From Nonomuraea rubra (GTDB lineage: Bacteria; Actinomycetota; Actinomycetes; Streptosporangiales; Streptosporangiaceae): a DNA stretch of 64,000 nucleotides. The stretch is from the NCBI RefSeq assembly GCF_014207985.1, contig NZ_JACHMI010000001.1:1471001-1535000 (forward strand). Reading direction: 5' to 3'. The translations under genes were made by a program, and so were the position numbers. Below are positions 34,839-44,517 of this stretch, in pieces. The notes under the pieces were generated by a model that was given only the letters and a program-made list of their open reading frames with translations, was not told the DNA's origin and did no database searches. Within the stretch, counting starts at the first letter, position 1. Every line of letters starts with the position of its first letter.

Positions 34839-36134
34839 ATGCGACGGTGGTTAGCGGCCGTATCGATCACGATGGCGAGCGTGCTCGGCCTTGCGGCCTG
34901 CGGAGGCGGTGGCGGAGGACAGGCCACCCAGGCACCCGCCGCGAGCGGCGGCGGGAAACAGCAGGTTGAGGTCTTCTCCTGGTGGACGGGTCCGGGTGAG
35001 GCCGACGGCCTGCAGGCGATGAGGAAGATCTTCGAGGAACAGAACCCGAACCTCACCTTCTTCGACGCGGCGGTGGCCGGCGGCTCCGGCGACAAGGCCA
35101 AGGCGCTGTTGCAGTCGAAGCTCCAGGCGAACACCCCGCCCGACACCTTCCAGGGCCACGCGGGCGCCGAGCTGCAGGGCTACATCAAGGCAGGCAACCT
35201 GGAGGACCTCACCCCGCTCTACGACGAGCTCAAGCTCAAGGACGTCTTCCCCGCCCAGCTCGTCGAGCAGATCAGCGTCGACGGCAAGATCTACTCCGTG
35301 CCGGTGAACATCCACCGCTCGAACGTTCTGTGGTTCAACCCCGCCGTGCTCAAGGAGGCCGGGGTCGCCGCCGCGCCGAAGACGATCGAGGAGTTCATCG
35401 CGGCACTGGAGAAGGTCAAGGCCAAGGGCAAGATCCCGCTGTCGATCGGGTCGGAGTGGACGGTCACCCACCTGATGGAGAGCGTCCTGCTCGGCACGCT
35501 CGGCGCCGACGCGTACAACGCCCTGTTCAAGCCGGGCGCCGACTGGAACAGCGCGCAGGTGACCACGGCGCTGAACAACTTCGCCAAGATCATGGAGTAC
35601 GCGGGCGACCCGCAGGACGACTGGCAGCCCGCGGCCAAGCAGGTGGCCGACGGCCAGGCGGCGTTCAACATCATGGGCGACTGGGCGTACGGCTACTTCC
35701 ACAACCCGCCGGAGGGCGGCCTGGGCAAGCAGTCGAAGACGGACTTCGACTGGGCGCCCGCGCCGGGCACCGAGGGCACGTACCTGTGGCTGTCCGACAG
35801 CTTCACCCTGCCCAAGGGCGCGAAGAACCGTGACGGGGCGATGGCCTGGCTGAAGGTCGCGGCCAGCAAGGAGGGCCAGGACGCCTTCAACCCGAAGAAG
35901 GGCTCCATCCCCGCCCGCAAGGACGCCGACCAGTCGCTCTACACCGACTACCTGGCCGACGCGCTGAAGGACTGGTCGAGCAACAAGCTCGCCGGGTCGA
36001 TCCAGCACGGCGTCGCGGTGAACCAGCCGTGGCTGGCCGCGATCAACGAGGCGGTCGGGCTCTACATCGGCAGCAAGGACGTCAAGGGCTTGCAGCAGGG
36101 GCTGGCCGACGCGGCCACGGCCAACGCCCAGTAA
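34839..36134 (+). CDS. Sugar ABC transporter substrate-binding lipoprotein (family 1, MalE-like)
   Basis: 431 aa. Lipoprotein signal with lipobox LAAC (Cys21) followed by a Gly-rich linker. The mature protein is a CUT1/MalE-type extracellular solute-binding protein (FSWWTGPGEADGLQAMRKIF; SVPVNIHRSNVLWFNP; AAFNIMGDWAYGY). CUT1 systems import oligosaccharides or related sugars; its specificity is unknown. Start ATG 34839 rather than 34782, because it begins the signal peptide and follows GAAGGGATGG. First gene of a three-gene operon with two permeases and no ATPase, so a shared MsiK-type ATPase is likely. Confidence 0.94.
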   Translation: MRRWLAAVSITMASVLGLAACGGGGGGQATQAPAASGGGKQQVEVFSWWTGPGEADGLQAMRKIFEEQNPNLTFFDAAVAGGSGDKAKALLQSKLQANTPPDTFQGHAGAELQGYIKAGNLEDLTPLYDELKLKDVFPAQLVEQISVDGKIYSVPVNIHRSNVLWFNPAVLKEAGVAAAPKTIEEFIAALEKVKAKGKIPLSIGSEWTVTHLMESVLLGTLGADAYNALFKPGADWNSAQVTTALNNFAKIMEYAGDPQDDWQPAAKQVADGQAAFNIMGDWAYGYFHNPPEGGLGKQSKTDFDWAPAPGTEGTYLWLSDSFTLPKGAKNRDGAMAWLKVAASKEGQDAFNPKKGSIPARKDADQSLYTDYLADALKDWSSNKLAGSIQHGVAVNQPWLAAINEAVGLYIGSKDVKGLQQGLADAATANAQ

Positions 36135-36144
36135 TCCGGCAAAC

Positions 36145-36168
36145 GGGGGACGGCCGCGGCCGTCCCCC
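36145..36168 (+). other. Intercistronic stem-loop
   Basis: Perfect 11-bp stem GGGGGACGGCC / GGCCGTCCCCC with a 2-nt top, between the binding-protein and permease genes, with no T-run. Such hairpins commonly stabilise the upstream mRNA and raise binding-protein level relative to permeases (inference). Confidence 0.6.
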
Positions 36169-36183
36169 GGGAGGGAAAGGCTT

Positions 36184-37065
36184 GTGAGGCGGGCACGCAC
36201 GTGGCTGCCCGGACTGCTCCTCGTCGCGCCGTCGATCATCCTGATCGGCGTGTTCGTGTACGGCATGCTCGGCTGGAACTTCAGGGTCGCCATGACCGAC
36301 CAGCACGACGCGGTGTCCGAGGGGGAGTTCGTCGGGCTGCAGAACTTCATCGACATCTGGGACCAGCAGCGGTGGCACCTCTCGGTGAATCACGCCATCG
36401 TGTTCACGATCGTGTTCGTGGTGGGCGCGCTGGTGCTCGGGTGGTTGCTGGCGTTCCTCATGGAGAAGGGGATCAGGGGCGAGGGGACGTTCCGGGCGAT
36501 CTATCTCTTCCCGATGGCCATCTCGTTCGTGGCGACCGGCATCGTGTGGCGGTGGCTGATGAACTCGGGCACGGGCGAGCGGGCGGTCGGGCTGAACCGG
36601 CTCTTCGACTGGATCGGGCTGCCGCAGTGGCAGTGGTTCCGGGATCCGGACTGGGGGATGGCGGCGATGGCGCTGCCGGCTATCTGGCAGATGTCCGGAT
36701 ATGTCATGGCACTCTTCCTGGCCGGTTTCCGGGGGGTGCCCGAGGAGCTGCGGGAGGCCGCGCGGGTGGACGGCTGCACCGAGTGGGGCGTCTACCGGCA
36801 CGTCGTGCTGCCGCTGCTCCGGCCGGTCACCCTCTCCGCGCTGATCATCCTGGGGCACATCTCGCTCAAGGTGTTCGACCTGATCGTGGCGGTGTCCGGC
36901 AAGCAGATCATCACCGACGTGCCGGCGGTGTTCATGTGGGTGGCGGTGTTCGACTCCAACGACCCGGCCAAGGGGGCCACGATCGCCTCGTACATCGTGC
37001 TCAGTGTGGCGATCTTCGTGATCCCGTACCTGATCTGGTCGGTGCGTAAGGAGCGGCGCTCATGA
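36184..37065 (+). CDS. Sugar ABC transporter permease (MalF/UgpA-like)
   Basis: 293 aa, six predicted membrane helices starting LPGLLLVAPSIILIGVFVYG. The EAA loop that docks the ATPase reads EELREAARVDGCTEWGVYRH with VVLPLLRP after it. GTG 36184 is preceded by GGGAGGGAAAGG. Its stop overlaps the next permease start (ATGA). Confidence 0.93.
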   Translation: MRRARTWLPGLLLVAPSIILIGVFVYGMLGWNFRVAMTDQHDAVSEGEFVGLQNFIDIWDQQRWHLSVNHAIVFTIVFVVGALVLGWLLAFLMEKGIRGEGTFRAIYLFPMAISFVATGIVWRWLMNSGTGERAVGLNRLFDWIGLPQWQWFRDPDWGMAAMALPAIWQMSGYVMALFLAGFRGVPEELREAARVDGCTEWGVYRHVVLPLLRPVTLSALIILGHISLKVFDLIVAVSGKQIITDVPAVFMWVAVFDSNDPAKGATIASYIVLSVAIFVIPYLIWSVRKERRS

Positions 37066-37922
37066 CGGCGGTGGCGGGGCGTAGGGCGGCCGTCTTCGGG
37101 TGGGCCAGGTTCGGGCTGCTCGTGCTCTTCGTGGTGGTCTTCCTGATCCCCATCTACGTGCTGCTCGTCACCAGCTTCAAGCCGCTCACCGAGGCCGACC
37201 CGAGCCAGGCGTGGAACCTGCCGCAGACCTGGACGACCGAGGCGTGGCGGGTGGCCTGGGAGAAGCTCGCCCCCGGCCTGTGGAACAGCGTGCTGCTCGC
37301 CGTCCCCGGGTCGCTGCTGTCGTGCGCGCTGGGCTCCATGAACGGGTACGTGCTGTCCAAGTGGCGCTTTCCCGGGGCGGACGTGCTGTTCACGCTGTTC
37401 CTGTTCGGGATGTTCATCCCGTACCAGGGGGTGATGATCCCGCTGGTGCAGCTCCTGGTGTCGATCGACCAGTTCGCCGGGTTGCAGGGGGTGTTCTACG
37501 GCGGCATTCCCGGGTTGGTGCTGGCGCACGTCGTCTACGGCATCCCGATCTGCACGCTGATCTTCCGCAACTACTACGTGACGATCCCGGACGAGCTGAT
37601 CGAGGCTTCGCGGGTGGACGGGGCGGGGATGTTGCGGGCGTACTGGTCGGTGGTGCTGCCCGTGTCGGGGCCCGCCATCGCCGTGGTGATCATCTGGCAG
37701 TTCACCTCGCTCTGGAACGACTTCCTGTTCGCCGTCTTCCTGACCGGGCCGACGAGCTGGCCCACGACCGTGATGCTGAACAACATCGCGGGCGCGCAGG
37801 CCACCCCGTACAGCCAGCAGATGGCGGCGGCGATCCTCGCGTCCATCCCGACGATGCTGATCTACGTCCTGCTGGGCCGGTTCTTCATGCGCGGGCTCAT
37901 GGCCGGAGCACTCAAGGGGTAG
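37062..37922 (+). CDS. Sugar ABC transporter permease (MalG/UgpE-like)
   Basis: 286 aa, six helices (LLVLFVVVFLIPIYVLLVTS at the start). EAA loop DELIEASRVDGAGMLRAYWS with VVLPVSGPA. Completes the CUT1 channel with the 36184 permease. The ATG overlaps the upstream stop by four bases, showing coupling. It ends three bases before the convergent hydroxyacid dehydrogenase stop. Confidence 0.93.
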   Translation: MTAVAGRRAAVFGWARFGLLVLFVVVFLIPIYVLLVTSFKPLTEADPSQAWNLPQTWTTEAWRVAWEKLAPGLWNSVLLAVPGSLLSCALGSMNGYVLSKWRFPGADVLFTLFLFGMFIPYQGVMIPLVQLLVSIDQFAGLQGVFYGGIPGLVLAHVVYGIPICTLIFRNYYVTIPDELIEASRVDGAGMLRAYWSVVLPVSGPAIAVVIIWQFTSLWNDFLFAVFLTGPTSWPTTVMLNNIAGAQATPYSQQMAAAILASIPTMLIYVLLGRFFMRGLMAGALKG

Positions 37923-37925
37923 CCC

Positions 37926-38930
37926 TCACGGATTGGCCACGTGTGCCAGGGGCTCGCCGCGTACGTAGCGGGCCACGTCGGCGGCCACGATCGCGGCGGC
38001 CTTCATCGCCGTCTCCTTGCTGGCGCCCGCCAGGTGCGGGGTCATGACCAGGTTCGGCGTCGTGAGCAGGCGTGAGCCCTGGGGGATCGGCTCCTCGGGG
38101 AAGACGTCCATCGCGGCGCCGAACAGGTGGCCGGAGTCGAGCGCGTCGCACAGGGCGTCGTAGTCGAGCAGCGCGCCCCTGGCGCAGTTGACCAGGACCG
38201 AGCCCTCCGGCATGGCGGCGAGCTCGGCGGCGCCGATCAGGCCGGCGGTCTCCGGGGTGGCGCGGGCGTGCAGGGAGACGAAGAGGGACCGTTCGAGCAG
38301 CTCGGGCAGCCCGACGCCGTTCGGCGCGTCCACGTACGGGTCGTGGACGAGGACGTTCGCGCCGAAGCCCGCCAGCATGCGGGCCACGCGGCGGCCGATC
38401 GCGCCGTAGCCGACCAAGCCGACCGTGTTGCCCTCCAGTTCGGGGCCGACGTGGTCGTACATGTAGTAGTCGCCGCGCCACACGCCCGCCGCCAGGTCGG
38501 CGTGCGTGCGGGGGATGCGGCGGGTGGCGGCCAGCAGCATGGCCAGGGTGTGCTCGGCGGTCGCCACCGCGTTGCGGCCCGGCGCGAACGTCACCGCCAC
38601 CCCGGCCCGCGCGGCGGCCTCCAGGTTGGCGTTGACCGGGCCGCCCCTGCTCACGCAGAACAGCCGCAGGTCGGGCGAGGCGTCCAGGACACGCTTGGTG
38701 AGCGGGGCCATCTGGGTCACGCACACCTCGACGCCGCGCAGCGCCTCGATCAGCTCCTCCTCCACGTCGGAGGCCTCGTCCACCTCGCCCACCCGGCCGA
38801 ACGGCACCACCGGCCACGGCAGCGTCAGCTCGCGGATGTCCACCTCTCCGGGGACCGCGTGCCGGATGGCGTCGATGAGCAGGCGGTTCTGGACGAAGTG
38901 ATCGCCCGCGGCAAGGACTCGGATGGTCAA
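37926..38930 (-). CDS. D-isomer-specific 2-hydroxyacid dehydrogenase
   Basis: 334 aa NAD-dependent dehydrogenase. Rossmann motif [20 protein letters not shown], then catalytic Arg in VNCARG and His in MTPHLAG. It interconverts a 2-hydroxyacid and a 2-oxoacid. TTG 38930 is the start: it overlaps the upstream stop as TTGA, in line with the coupling seen throughout the operon. Last gene of the seven-gene sugar operon beginning at 45620; probably processes an acid intermediate or reduces a keto-acid product. Confidence 0.9.
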   Translation of the reverse strand: MTIRVLAAGDHFVQNRLLIDAIRHAVPGEVDIRELTLPWPVVPFGRVGEVDEASDVEEELIEALRGVEVCVTQMAPLTKRVLDASPDLRLFCVSRGGPVNANLEAAARAGVAVTFAPGRNAVATAEHTLAMLLAATRRIPRTHADLAAGVWRGDYYMYDHVGPELEGNTVGLVGYGAIGRRVARMLAGFGANVLVHDPYVDAPNGVGLPELLERSLFVSLHARATPETAGLIGAAELAAMPEGSVLVNCARGALLDYDALCDALDSGHLFGAAMDVFPEEPIPQGSRLLTTPNLVMTPHLAGASKETAMKAAAIVAADVARYVRGEPLAHVANP

Positions 38931-39586
38931 CGAACGGCTCCAATCGGGGAGTTGTACTGCAGCATCGCCACCTGCCCGTCGCGGAGGCGCAGCTCGGTCA
39001 GGGCGCAGTTGTCCAGGCGCGGGAACAGCCGGCGGTACTCGCCGAGCGGCACCCCGATGAGCCGGCACAGGGCCAGCCTGATGGCGGTCGTGTGCGCCAC
39101 CACCAGCACGCGGCCGCCGGGGTGTGCGGCCGCGATGTCGTGCAGCGCGGCGACGAAGCGGTCGGCGGCCCGGTGCGGGTCCTCGCCCCCGGGGAGGGGG
39201 TGGGCGGCGGGGTCGGCCTCGAACGCGGCGCGGGCCTCGGGGAAGCGGGCCTTCATCTCGGCCGAGGTGAGGCCGTCACCCTGACCGAAGTCCAGCTCCC
39301 GCAGCCGCTCATCGACCTGTACCGCCGGCCCCGCCTCGGCGGCGGTCGGGATCGCGGTGCGGGAGGCGGGTGGAGCGGCCTTGGCGGCGGCGGTTTCGGC
39401 GGTGATGCGGGCGCGGCTGAGGGGGGAGGCCCAGATCGCCGCCAGGCCCGCTCCCGCCGCCCAGTCTGCCAACCGCGCGGCCTGGGCGAGGCCGCGCGGG
39501 GTCAGCTCGACGTCGGTGATCCCGGCGTAGCGGTTCTCGGCGTGCCAGACGGTCTCGCCGTGGCGGACGAGCACGAGGTCGGTCAT
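38927..39586 (-). CDS. Histidine phosphatase family protein
   Basis: 219 aa phosphoglycerate-mutase-like protein. Catalytic His in LVRHGETVW, second-half His in VVAHTTAIR, and the Arg/Glu pocket around [17 protein letters not shown]. As no gene nearby needs a mutase, a sugar-phosphate phosphatase role in the operon is likely (inference). ATG 39586 overlaps the upstream kinase stop (ATGA); its stop overlaps the next start (TTGA). Confidence 0.9.
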   Translation of the reverse strand: MTDLVLVRHGETVWHAENRYAGITDVELTPRGLAQAARLADWAAGAGLAAIWASPLSRARITAETAAAKAAPPASRTAIPTAAEAGPAVQVDERLRELDFGQGDGLTSAEMKARFPEARAAFEADPAAHPLPGGEDPHRAADRFVAALHDIAAAHPGGRVLVVAHTTAIRLALCRLIGVPLGEYRRLFPRLDNCALTELRLRDGQVAMLQYNSPIGAVR

Positions 39587-41055
39587 CGGGTGGTGGTCCT
39601 CTCGCGGGCGTGTGCGGCGGCGGTCGCGTCGAGCCAGCCGCGCCGTTCCAGCTCGGCGACGAACCGCAGGTACGGCTCGCGCAGGTCGGTCCCCGACGGC
39701 TCGACGACCGCGCTGGTCCTGATCATCCTCGCCGGGTCGCCGCCCGCCAGGACGGCCATGCCCAGCGCGGGCTCGGCGTTCTCCCGCAGCGTCACGGGCC
39801 GCTCCAGGACGTCGGCCCTGAGCCGGGTCCAGTACGCGCTCCGGGTGGCGCCACCGGTCAGGACGAGCTCGCCGTCCACGGGGGCGCCGAGGAGGTCGAG
39901 GTAGTCGAAGCACAGGCGCTCGACGAAGGCCGCCCCGAGCAGGATGGCGGCGTACCGCTCGACGTCGTCGGCCGGCTCGCCGAGCGTGAAGCCCTCGGCG
40001 CCGGGCGCGTCGAACGGGAACCGCTCCCCCCGCGACACGAGCGGATAGGTCACGACGGGGGGTGTGCGATCCGGGAGCGGCGCGAGCGCGTCAGGCGGGC
40101 GGCGCGTGCCGGGGCCGTAGCGGGCCGCCGCCTCGGCGCTCAGGGCGTCGAGGTCGCGTCCGGGCAGGTCGCGGGTCAGCGCGCCGGCCCCCGTGCTCGA
40201 CGCGCCGCCCGGCAGCCATGACCCGTCCGGAGCGCGGTGCGAGTACACGACGCCCAGCGGGTCGTGGATCAGCTCCTTCGTCACGCCCTTCAGCACGAGC
40301 GTCGTGCCCAGCACCGAGTTCCAGCTCCCCGGCCGCAGGGCTCCGGCGCCGAGCTGGGCCGCGCAGCCGTCCGTGGTGCCGGCGATCACCGGGGTGCCGG
40401 CCGGAAGGCCGGTCGCCTCGGCCGCCTCGGCGCACACCACGCCCAGCCAGGTGCCGGGCCGCACGACCTCGGGCAACATCGCGCCGGGAACGCCCAGCGC
40501 GTCGAACACCTCCAGCGGCCAGCGCTCCTCGATGAGGTCCACGCCGGTCTTGAGCGCGTTGCTCAGGTCGGTCGCGACGGCGTGCCCGGTCAGGCGCCGG
40601 TTGACGAAGTCGCTCTGGTGGGCGAGCCGGGCCCCGGCGGGCGCGTCGCGCAGCAGCCACAGCAGCTTCGGCAGCGCCCAGTTCGGCTGCATGCGCCGGT
40701 AGCCGAGACGCTCCCACACCGGCGCGCCCACCTCGTTGGCGAGCGAGGCGTCGGCGCGGCGGTCGTCGTACATGAGGGCGGGCGTCAGCGGGCGGCCCGA
40801 GGCGTCCGCGAGCAGGATCGTTCCAGAGGTCGCGGCCACCGCCACGCCCTCGACGGGCCCGGAGACCGAGCTCACCGCCTCGCGGGTGGCGGCGGCCAGC
40901 TCGCGCCACCACTGCTCGGGGTCCTGCTCGTGCCGGGGCCCGTCGCGGTGGCTGGTGAGCGGCCGGCTGCCGGTGCCGAGCACCCGGCCGTCGCCCGCGA
41001 CGGCCATGGCCCGCACGCTCTGCGTCCCGAGATCGATGCCGACCCACGCGCTCAT
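39583..41055 (-). CDS. FGGY-family carbohydrate kinase 2
   Basis: 490 aa two-domain FGGY kinase phosphorylating a pentulose-, hexulose- or polyol-type sugar with ATP. N-terminal phosphate-1 motif [12 protein letters not shown]; the ATP-binding C-terminal domain includes [19 protein letters not shown] and [10 protein letters not shown]. Closest in style to xylulokinases, but FGGY specificity cannot be read reliably. ATG 41055 overlaps the previous kinase stop (ATGA). Second of two adjacent kinases in the same operon. Confidence 0.9.
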   Translation of the reverse strand: MSAWVGIDLGTQSVRAMAVAGDGRVLGTGSRPLTSHRDGPRHEQDPEQWWRELAAATREAVSSVSGPVEGVAVAATSGTILLADASGRPLTPALMYDDRRADASLANEVGAPVWERLGYRRMQPNWALPKLLWLLRDAPAGARLAHQSDFVNRRLTGHAVATDLSNALKTGVDLIEERWPLEVFDALGVPGAMLPEVVRPGTWLGVVCAEAAEATGLPAGTPVIAGTTDGCAAQLGAGALRPGSWNSVLGTTLVLKGVTKELIHDPLGVVYSHRAPDGSWLPGGASSTGAGALTRDLPGRDLDALSAEAAARYGPGTRRPPDALAPLPDRTPPVVTYPLVSRGERFPFDAPGAEGFTLGEPADDVERYAAILLGAAFVERLCFDYLDLLGAPVDGELVLTGGATRSAYWTRLRADVLERPVTLRENAEPALGMAVLAGGDPARMIRTSAVVEPSGTDLREPYLRFVAELERRGWLDATAAAHARERTTTR

Positions 41056-42527
41056 GTACGGCTCCGCAGCTCGCCCAGCAGCGGCCACGAGCGGGCGGTG
41101 TCGCCGCGCAGCGTGCGGAAGTCCGCGTAGAGCCGGTCGTAGAAGGCCCGGCGGGCGGGGTCGGGCTCGACGGCGTCGCGCAGTCGTACGTGCTCGGCCG
41201 CGGCCGCGGCGACGGACGGCGCGGCGCCCGTGGCGGCCAGCCCCACCAGGTACGCCCCCCGCGCCCCCACTTCGGCGTCGGCCGGGCGCCGCACGGGCAG
41301 CCCGGTGACGTCGGCGATCAGCGCGAGCCAGGTGGCGCTGGCCGAGCCGCCGCCGCAGACGCGCAGCTCGGTCGGCGCGGCCCCGGTGGCCTCCAGGCAG
41401 TCGCGGATGACCATCGTGAGCCCTTCGAGCACCGCCCTGGCCACGTCCGCGCGGCCGTGCTCGAACGACATGCCCAGCAGCGCCCCGCTGGCCAGCGGGT
41501 CGGAGAACGGCGCCCGCTCGCCCGCCGGCGACAGGTACGGCAGGAACGCCAGCCCGCCCGCCCCCGGCCGGCTCGACCTGGCCAGCTCGCCCAGCTCGTC
41601 GGGCTCCGAGAGCCCCAGCAGCCGGCACGTCCACTGCACCACCTCGGTCCCGGCGAACGTCGGGAACGCCCGCAGGTAGCCGCCGGGCAGCGCGATCGTG
41701 ATGCCGATCGGCTCGCCGTCCAGGTCGGGGGAGCCGACGACGACCTCGGTGCAGAGCGTCGTGCCGAGGATGCCGCACGCCTGCCCCGGCTGCACCGCCC
41801 CCGCGCCGAGCGCGGTCGAGGCGATGTCGTACGGGGCCATCACGACCGGCGTGCCGGCGGCCAGCCCGAGCGCGGCGGCGGCCCCGGCGGTGAGCCCGGC
41901 GACGGGGCAGGGCCGGACCTGGGGCAGCAGCCGCTCGGCCCAGGTCAGCCCGAACATGGACAGCAGCTCCGGCGCGTACGCCCGCGCCCGCAGGTCCATG
42001 AACGGCGCCGACGCGTCGGACTCGTCGGCCACCTGCTCCCCGGTCATCCGGGAGAAGATCCACCCGCCGCAGGTCAGCATGGTGCTCGACCGCGCCAGCC
42101 GCCCGGGCCCGTGCTCGCCCAGCCAGGCCAGTACGGCATGCGGCAGCCCGGACGCCGCCGAGGAGCCGTTGATCCGGAACGCCTCGGCGGCCAGCCCGTC
42201 GCGGGTCCACCTGTCCACGATGGAGGCGGCCCTGGCGTCGTTCCAGAGGATGGCGGGCCCGGTGGGCTCGCCATCGGCGTCCACCAGCCAGCAGCCGTCG
42301 CCCTGCGCGGTGATCGCGACGAGGTCGGCGCCGCCGACCCGGGCGGCGACCTCGCGCACGGTGGCGGCGACGGCGTCCCAGACGGCGTGCATGTCCTGCT
42401 CGGCGTGGCCGGGCGCGGGCCTGGTGACGACGGTCCCGCGCCTGGCCACGGCCGCTTCGGCGCCGGTGGAGTCGTACCCGACGGCCTTGATGACCGTGGT
42501 GCCCGCGTCCACGCAGATGATCGCCAT
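41052..42527 (-). CDS. FGGY-family carbohydrate kinase 1
   Basis: 491 aa. Phosphate-1 motif DAGTTVIKAVGYD, substrate-side ILWNDARAA, C-terminal GILGTTLCTE and VCGGGSASATW. Low similarity to kinase 2, so not a recent duplicate; the two probably handle different substrates or steps. FGGY kinases with SorC-type regulators occur in erythritol (EryA/EryD) and AI-2 (LsrK/LsrR) systems. ATG 42527 overlaps the permease stop in TGATG. Confidence 0.9.
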   Translation of the reverse strand: MAIICVDAGTTVIKAVGYDSTGAEAAVARRGTVVTRPAPGHAEQDMHAVWDAVAATVREVAARVGGADLVAITAQGDGCWLVDADGEPTGPAILWNDARAASIVDRWTRDGLAAEAFRINGSSAASGLPHAVLAWLGEHGPGRLARSSTMLTCGGWIFSRMTGEQVADESDASAPFMDLRARAYAPELLSMFGLTWAERLLPQVRPCPVAGLTAGAAAALGLAAGTPVVMAPYDIASTALGAGAVQPGQACGILGTTLCTEVVVGSPDLDGEPIGITIALPGGYLRAFPTFAGTEVVQWTCRLLGLSEPDELGELARSSRPGAGGLAFLPYLSPAGERAPFSDPLASGALLGMSFEHGRADVARAVLEGLTMVIRDCLEATGAAPTELRVCGGGSASATWLALIADVTGLPVRRPADAEVGARGAYLVGLAATGAAPSVAAAAAEHVRLRDAVEPDPARRAFYDRLYADFRTLRGDTARSWPLLGELRSRT

Positions 42528-43759
42528 CAGGCCCTGCCGTGGGAGGTCCTGGACCGGCGCGACACGGAGTCGACGATGACGGCGAGCAGCAGCACCGCCC
42601 CGGTGACCACGAACCGGATCGAGGAGTCGAGGTTGAGCAGGGTCAGGCCGCTGGAGATGGACTGGATCACGATGATGCCGAGCAGCGCGCCGAACGCGGT
42701 GCCGCGCCCGCCGAACAGGCTGGTGCCGCCGATCACGGCCGCCGCGATGGCGTTGAGGTTGACGTCGCCCGCGCCGCTGCTCTGGTTGGCCGCCGCCAGC
42801 CGGGCCGCGGCCAGGATGCCGCCGACCGCGGCGAACGTTGAGCAGAGCACGAAGACGGAGGTGTAGATCGCCCTGACGTTGATGCCCGCCCGGCGCGCGG
42901 CCTCCACGTTGCCGCCCACGGCGTAGACGGCGCGGCCCCACTTCGTCCGCGACAGCAGGTAGTGCATGATCAGCACCAGCGCCACGAAGAAGACGAACAT
43001 CCAGCCCACGCCGCGCGTCTGCCCGAGGTACCAGACCACGAACGCCAGCACCGCCAGCAGCGCCACGCTCCTGACGGCCAGCGTGGAGACGCCGCGGGCC
43101 GACAGCCCGGCGCGGCGCCGCTCCCGCGCGTGCAGGTACCCGCTGGCGAACAGCCAGCCGGCCGCGATCACGGCGAACGTGTACGACAGCCACGCCGGTA
43201 CGAAGTCGAGCTGGGCGAAGTTCACCAGCCCCGAGTCGAACGGCAGGTTGATCGAGCCCTTGGTGCCCAGCACGTAGAGCTGGAGCCCGAGGAAGGCCAG
43301 CAGCCCGGCCAGCGTGATGACGAAGCTGGGCACGCCGAACCGGTTGAAGAGCTGCCCGTACAGCCAGCCGACGACCGCGCCCATGAGCACCGACGCCAGG
43401 ATGGCCAGCCAGACCGGCAGCCCCTCGCTCACGAACAGCACCGCCAGCACCGCCCCCGAAAGGCCGCTGACGGAGCCGACGGACAGGTCGATCTGGCCGA
43501 CGAGCAGCACGCAGACGATGCCGAGCGCGATGACGCCGACGGCGGCGGACTCCAGGGTGAGGTTCACCAGGTTCGCGCTGGACAGGAAGATCGGGTTCAG
43601 GATCTGGAACACCGACCAGATGACGATGAGCCCCACCACGACGGGGATGACGCCCAGGTCGCCGCCGCGGGCCCGCTCGACCACGTCGGTCAGCGCGCCG
43701 CGCAGCCCGTCCCGGCTCTGCAGCCGCTCGTCCTGGCGGTCGGTCGCCGTTGTCGTCAC
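42527..43759 (-). CDS. Sugar ABC transporter permease (XylH/RbsC-like)
   Basis: 410 aa BPD_transp_2 permease with about ten to twelve helices. Family features: VGQIDLSVGSVSGLSGAVLA, and YAVGGNVEAARRAGINVRAI with GGTSLFGGRGTAFGALLG. The length with an inserted loop (HARERRRAG) is typical of XylH. GTG 43759 overlaps the ATPase stop as GTGA. Forms a CUT2 importer with the 43756-44517 and 44517-45620 products. Confidence 0.93.
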   Translation of the reverse strand: MTTTATDRQDERLQSRDGLRGALTDVVERARGGDLGVIPVVVGLIVIWSVFQILNPIFLSSANLVNLTLESAAVGVIALGIVCVLLVGQIDLSVGSVSGLSGAVLAVLFVSEGLPVWLAILASVLMGAVVGWLYGQLFNRFGVPSFVITLAGLLAFLGLQLYVLGTKGSINLPFDSGLVNFAQLDFVPAWLSYTFAVIAAGWLFASGYLHARERRRAGLSARGVSTLAVRSVALLAVLAFVVWYLGQTRGVGWMFVFFVALVLIMHYLLSRTKWGRAVYAVGGNVEAARRAGINVRAIYTSVFVLCSTFAAVGGILAAARLAAANQSSGAGDVNLNAIAAAVIGGTSLFGGRGTAFGALLGIIVIQSISSGLTLLNLDSSIRFVVTGAVLLLAVIVDSVSRRSRTSHGRA

Positions 43760-44517
43760 GACCTCGGTCCTTTCTGGGCACGCCGGGACACCACGTTGTC
43801 GGTGGCGCCGGTGATGGCGGCGACGAGGTCCTCGGTGGAGACGCTGCCCACGTCGAAGAGCCCGTTGTTGCGGCCGAGCCGCAGCACCGCGACGGTGTCG
43901 GCGACGGCCTTCACGTCCGCCATGTTGTGGCTGATCATGATGACGCCCAGGCCGTTCTCGCGCAGCCGCTCGACGAGGTTGAGCACCTCGGCCGTCTGCG
44001 CCACGCCGAGCGCGGCGGTGGGCTCGTCCAGGATGATGACCTTCGGGTCGCCGAGCAGCGACCTGGCGATGGCCACCGTCTGCCTCTGGCCGCCCGACAG
44101 CGCCGCCACCGGCACCCGTACGCTGGGGATCTTGGCGGAGAGCTGGCGGAGCAGCTCCCACGAGCGGGTCTCCATCGCCACGTCGTTCAGCCGCAGGGGG
44201 CGGATCTCCTGGCCGAGGAACAGGTTCTGGATGACGTTGAGGTTCTCGCAGAGCGCCAGGTCCTGGAAGACGGTGGCGATGCCCAGCTTGTGGGCGGCGG
44301 CCGGGGTGGGGATGTCCACCTCGCGGCCCTCGAACGTGATCGTGCCGCCGTCCGGCGGGTGCACCCCGGAGAGGATCTTGACCAGCGTCGACTTGCCCGC
44401 GCCGTTGTCGCCCACGATGGCGACGACCTGGCCGGCCGCGACATCGAGCTCGATGTCGGTGAGCGCGGCCACGGCGCCGAAGGTCTTGCTGATCCCGCGC
44501 AGGGACAGGACGGTCAT
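43756..44517 (-). CDS. Sugar ABC transporter ATP-binding protein (single domain, CUT2)
   Basis: 253 aa. Walker A GDNGAGKST, signature ALSGGQRQTVA, Walker B VIILDEP, H-loop MISHN. Unlike RbsA/XylG, which carry two ATPase cassettes (about 500 aa), this is one cassette, so it would act as a homodimer. ATG 44517 overlaps the upstream stop in TGATG; GTG 44520 is the alternative. Confidence 0.92.
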   Translation of the reverse strand: MTVLSLRGISKTFGAVAALTDIELDVAAGQVVAIVGDNGAGKSTLVKILSGVHPPDGGTITFEGREVDIPTPAAAHKLGIATVFQDLALCENLNVIQNLFLGQEIRPLRLNDVAMETRSWELLRQLSAKIPSVRVPVAALSGGQRQTVAIARSLLGDPKVIILDEPTAALGVAQTAEVLNLVERLRENGLGVIMISHNMADVKAVADTVAVLRLGRNNGLFDVGSVSTEDLVAAITGATDNVVSRRAQKGPRS

